Source of the DNA: Dyadobacter flavalbus | GTDB lineage: Bacteria; Bacteroidota; Bacteroidia; Cytophagales; Spirosomataceae | Direction of reading: 5' to 3' | Length of the DNA: 64,000 bases | Assembly (NCBI RefSeq): GCF_006149045.1 | Contig: NZ_VBSN01000031.1 | Coordinates: 1 to 64,000 of the forward strand | Shown here: positions 62,812 to 64,000 of the stretch, one piece after another | How the letters are laid out: each line of letters begins with the position of its first letter | How positions within the stretch are numbered: position 1 is the stretch's first letter | The notes under the pieces: model-generated | Databases searched by the model: none | What the model was told of the DNA's origin: nothing | Seen by the model: the letters and a program-made list of their open reading frames with translations, nothing else | Made by a program: the position numbers and the translations under genes

Positions 62812-64000
62812 CTATTGCTCGTGCTGCAGTAAATAAGCAAGGGCAGTTTGCCGTATGGCCGTGTTCTGCTTGTTGACCGCCATGGCTAGCGCCTTTCTGG
62901 TTCCAACAAATACGACCAGCTTTTTTGCCCTTGTAATGCCCGTATAAACCAGGTTGCGGAACAACATGCCAAAATGCTGCGTCACCAGCGGAATAATGAC
63001 GGTCTGAAATTCGCTGCCCTGCGATTTGTGTATGGTTATGGCATAAGCAAGATCCAGTTCCAGTAAAAATTCTTTCGAATAGCTCACATCCTTTTCCTGC
63101 TGTCCGGCCTTGAAATTGACCATTAACTCCATCTCTTCATTATCAACATCGGTAATGACGCCAATGTCGCCGTTGAATACATTCAGGTCATAATTGTTAC
63201 GCTTCTGGATTACGCGGTCGCCTTCCCGGAAAATCCTTCCGCCAATCGTCAGCTGCGCCTTTCCTTCCGTGCCGGGATTGATCTTTTCCTGAATTACCTT
63301 ATTGAGGTTGGCCGTTCCGAGACTGCCTTTGGTCATAGGCGAAAGAATCTGCATTTCTGCCTCTTTTCCATAATATTTCGGGATTATCGTTTCATAAAGC
63401 TTCTCGATCATGCTTACGGCCGAGAAACCATAATGCAGTGAAGACCAGGGATGAATTTTCTGCAGTACTTCTTTCAGTTCTTCGCTATGGCCGCGCGCCT
63501 GCAACAGGGCATCCAGATCCACATGGCTGAATTTGGCCGGGATCGACAGGCTGTTATCCTGGCTGTACGGATCAGCAGCCGGATCTTCCGAAACGGTTCC
63601 TGAATCCGCAATTTTCCCCGCAGTTCCGGCTGTGAGCCGCTTTACTCTGGAAATGAATTTGAGCTGCTCGGCAGTCGCTTCTTCTGAATCAATAAACAAG
63701 CAATCTTTTTTTTCCTGCCAGACCTGCGGCTTATGGAAAGGCGATTCTATCCTCGGCACTTCACCTTTATTGATCTGATGTGCATAGGAAATGATCAGTG
63801 ATTCCTGCGCCTGCCTGAACACTTTGGTCAGCTTCATACAAGGTACCACTTCGGAGGCAATCATGTCTTTCAATACGTTGCCCGCACCCACTGCCGGCAA
63901 CTGATCCGCATCACCGATCAGAACCACTTGTCCATGTACGGGTACTGCTCTCAGCAAAGCAGCCGTAAGGTGCACGTCCAGCATGGAACATTCATCCACA
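62812..64000 (-). CDS. RecD2-like DNA helicase/exonuclease V subunit (5' part outside the window)
   Basis: The frame runs off the window edge, so only the C-terminal 396 or so residues are seen. They begin in the Walker B motif (VDECSM) of a superfamily 1B helicase, continue with GDADQLPAVGAGN (motif III) and KVFRQAQES (motif IV), carry an inserted SH3-like segment (GDRVIQKRNNYDLNVFNGDIGVI), and finish with AITIHKSQGSEFQTVIIP (motif V) and YTGITRAKKLVVFVG (motif VI). This order is that of RecD/RecD2. No RecB or RecC gene is visible. Confidence 0.9.
   Translation of the reverse strand, partial: VDECSMLDVHLTAALLRAVPVHGQVVLIGDADQLPAVGAGNVLKDMIASEVVPCMKLTKVFRQAQESLIISYAHQINKGEVPRIESPFHKPQVWQEKKDCLFIDSEEATAEQLKFISRVKRLTAGTAGKIADSGTVSEDPAADPYSQDNSLSIPAKFSHVDLDALLQARGHSEELKEVLQKIHPWSSLHYGFSAVSMIEKLYETIIPKYYGKEAEMQILSPMTKGSLGTANLNKVIQEKINPGTEGKAQLTIGGRIFREGDRVIQKRNNYDLNVFNGDIGVITDVDNEEMELMVNFKAGQQEKDVSYSKEFLLELDLAYAITIHKSQGSEFQTVIIPLVTQHFGMLFRNLVYTGITRAKKLVVFVGTRKALAMAVNKQNTAIRQTALAYLLQHEQ

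Noticed and set aside
26723-64000. tRNA, rRNA or riboswitch genes
   Set aside because: I looked through the gaps for cloverleaf arms, T-loop GTTCRA with CCA ends and known aptamer cores and saw none; short ncRNAs cannot be excluded by eye.
1-64000. Insertion sequences, integrases or phage genes
   Set aside because: No transposase, integrase or phage structural motif was seen in any long frame; the dispersed repeats lack coding capacity.

Overview
The window looks like chromosomal DNA of a Bacteroidota bacterium, most likely a Cytophagales member of the Dyadobacter/Spirosoma type. The genus is an inference from gene style; no rRNA or tRNA is present. Supporting signs are a SusC/SusD pair with an HTCS regulator, three secreted proteins with type IX secretion (T9SS) C-terminal sorting tails, two giant beta-propeller (Reg_prop) sensor kinases, SPII lipoproteins, and one promoter that fits the Bacteroidota -33/-7 pattern (TTTG-N19-TATACC).

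Layout. 1-2174: 3' part of a secreted malectin/Ig repeat protein. 2296-7359: a hybrid Reg_prop sensor kinase followed on the same strand by a six-TM protein. 7617-23285: a large nitrate/nitrite assimilation locus. On the minus strand, nirB, nirD, a PilJ/NarX-like kinase and a NarL-like regulator. On the plus strand, cobA (siroheme), an outer-membrane porin, a NarK transporter, a nitrate reductase fused to its own FAD/[2Fe-2S] electron-input module, a degenerate siroheme-reductase fold fused to rubredoxin, a nitrate-reductase-associated protein and a MobA-like enzyme. 23372-26239: a cupredoxin-fused PVC-type dehydrogenase. 26471-27241: a small protein and a single-domain response regulator. 27311-32131: cyanophycin cluster (cphB, cphA, and a divergent isoaspartyl peptidase). 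32689-37440: solo CheB, HPP protein, response regulator, truncated kinase and lipoprotein. 37441-38544: AT-rich gap holding a probable 30-aa membrane protein with its own terminator. 38545-40809: an alpha/beta hydrolase and a lipoprotein-like SDR. 40956-51702: a SusC/SusD/surface-glycan-binding cluster with its HTCS regulator but no glycoside hydrolase. 51863-59649: a membrane/SRPBCC-like protein and two T9SS-exported proteins, one a 1514-aa seven-repeat protein. 59915-64000: SDR, MscS channel and the 3' part of a RecD2-like helicase.

How it works together. The nitrate locus appears complete from outer-membrane entry to ammonium: porin, NarK, self-contained NAD(P)H nitrate reductase, NirBD, cobA for siroheme, MobA-like for the Mo cofactor, and a PilJ-domain two-component system for nitrate sensing. 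Five kilobases away, the cyanophycin genes could store the assimilated nitrogen as an Asp/Arg polymer and release it. The gaps of the nitrate locus, and a few others, carry dispersed simple repeats: heptamer arrays of the form RGCTNTT and GGAGGAAGG-type purine tracts. One purine tract lies in frame inside the nitrate reductase gene. These repeats, the pseudo-siroheme/rubredoxin protein, the 30-aa ORF and the paired AAATGTAAAC boxes upstream of susC are the most unusual observations.
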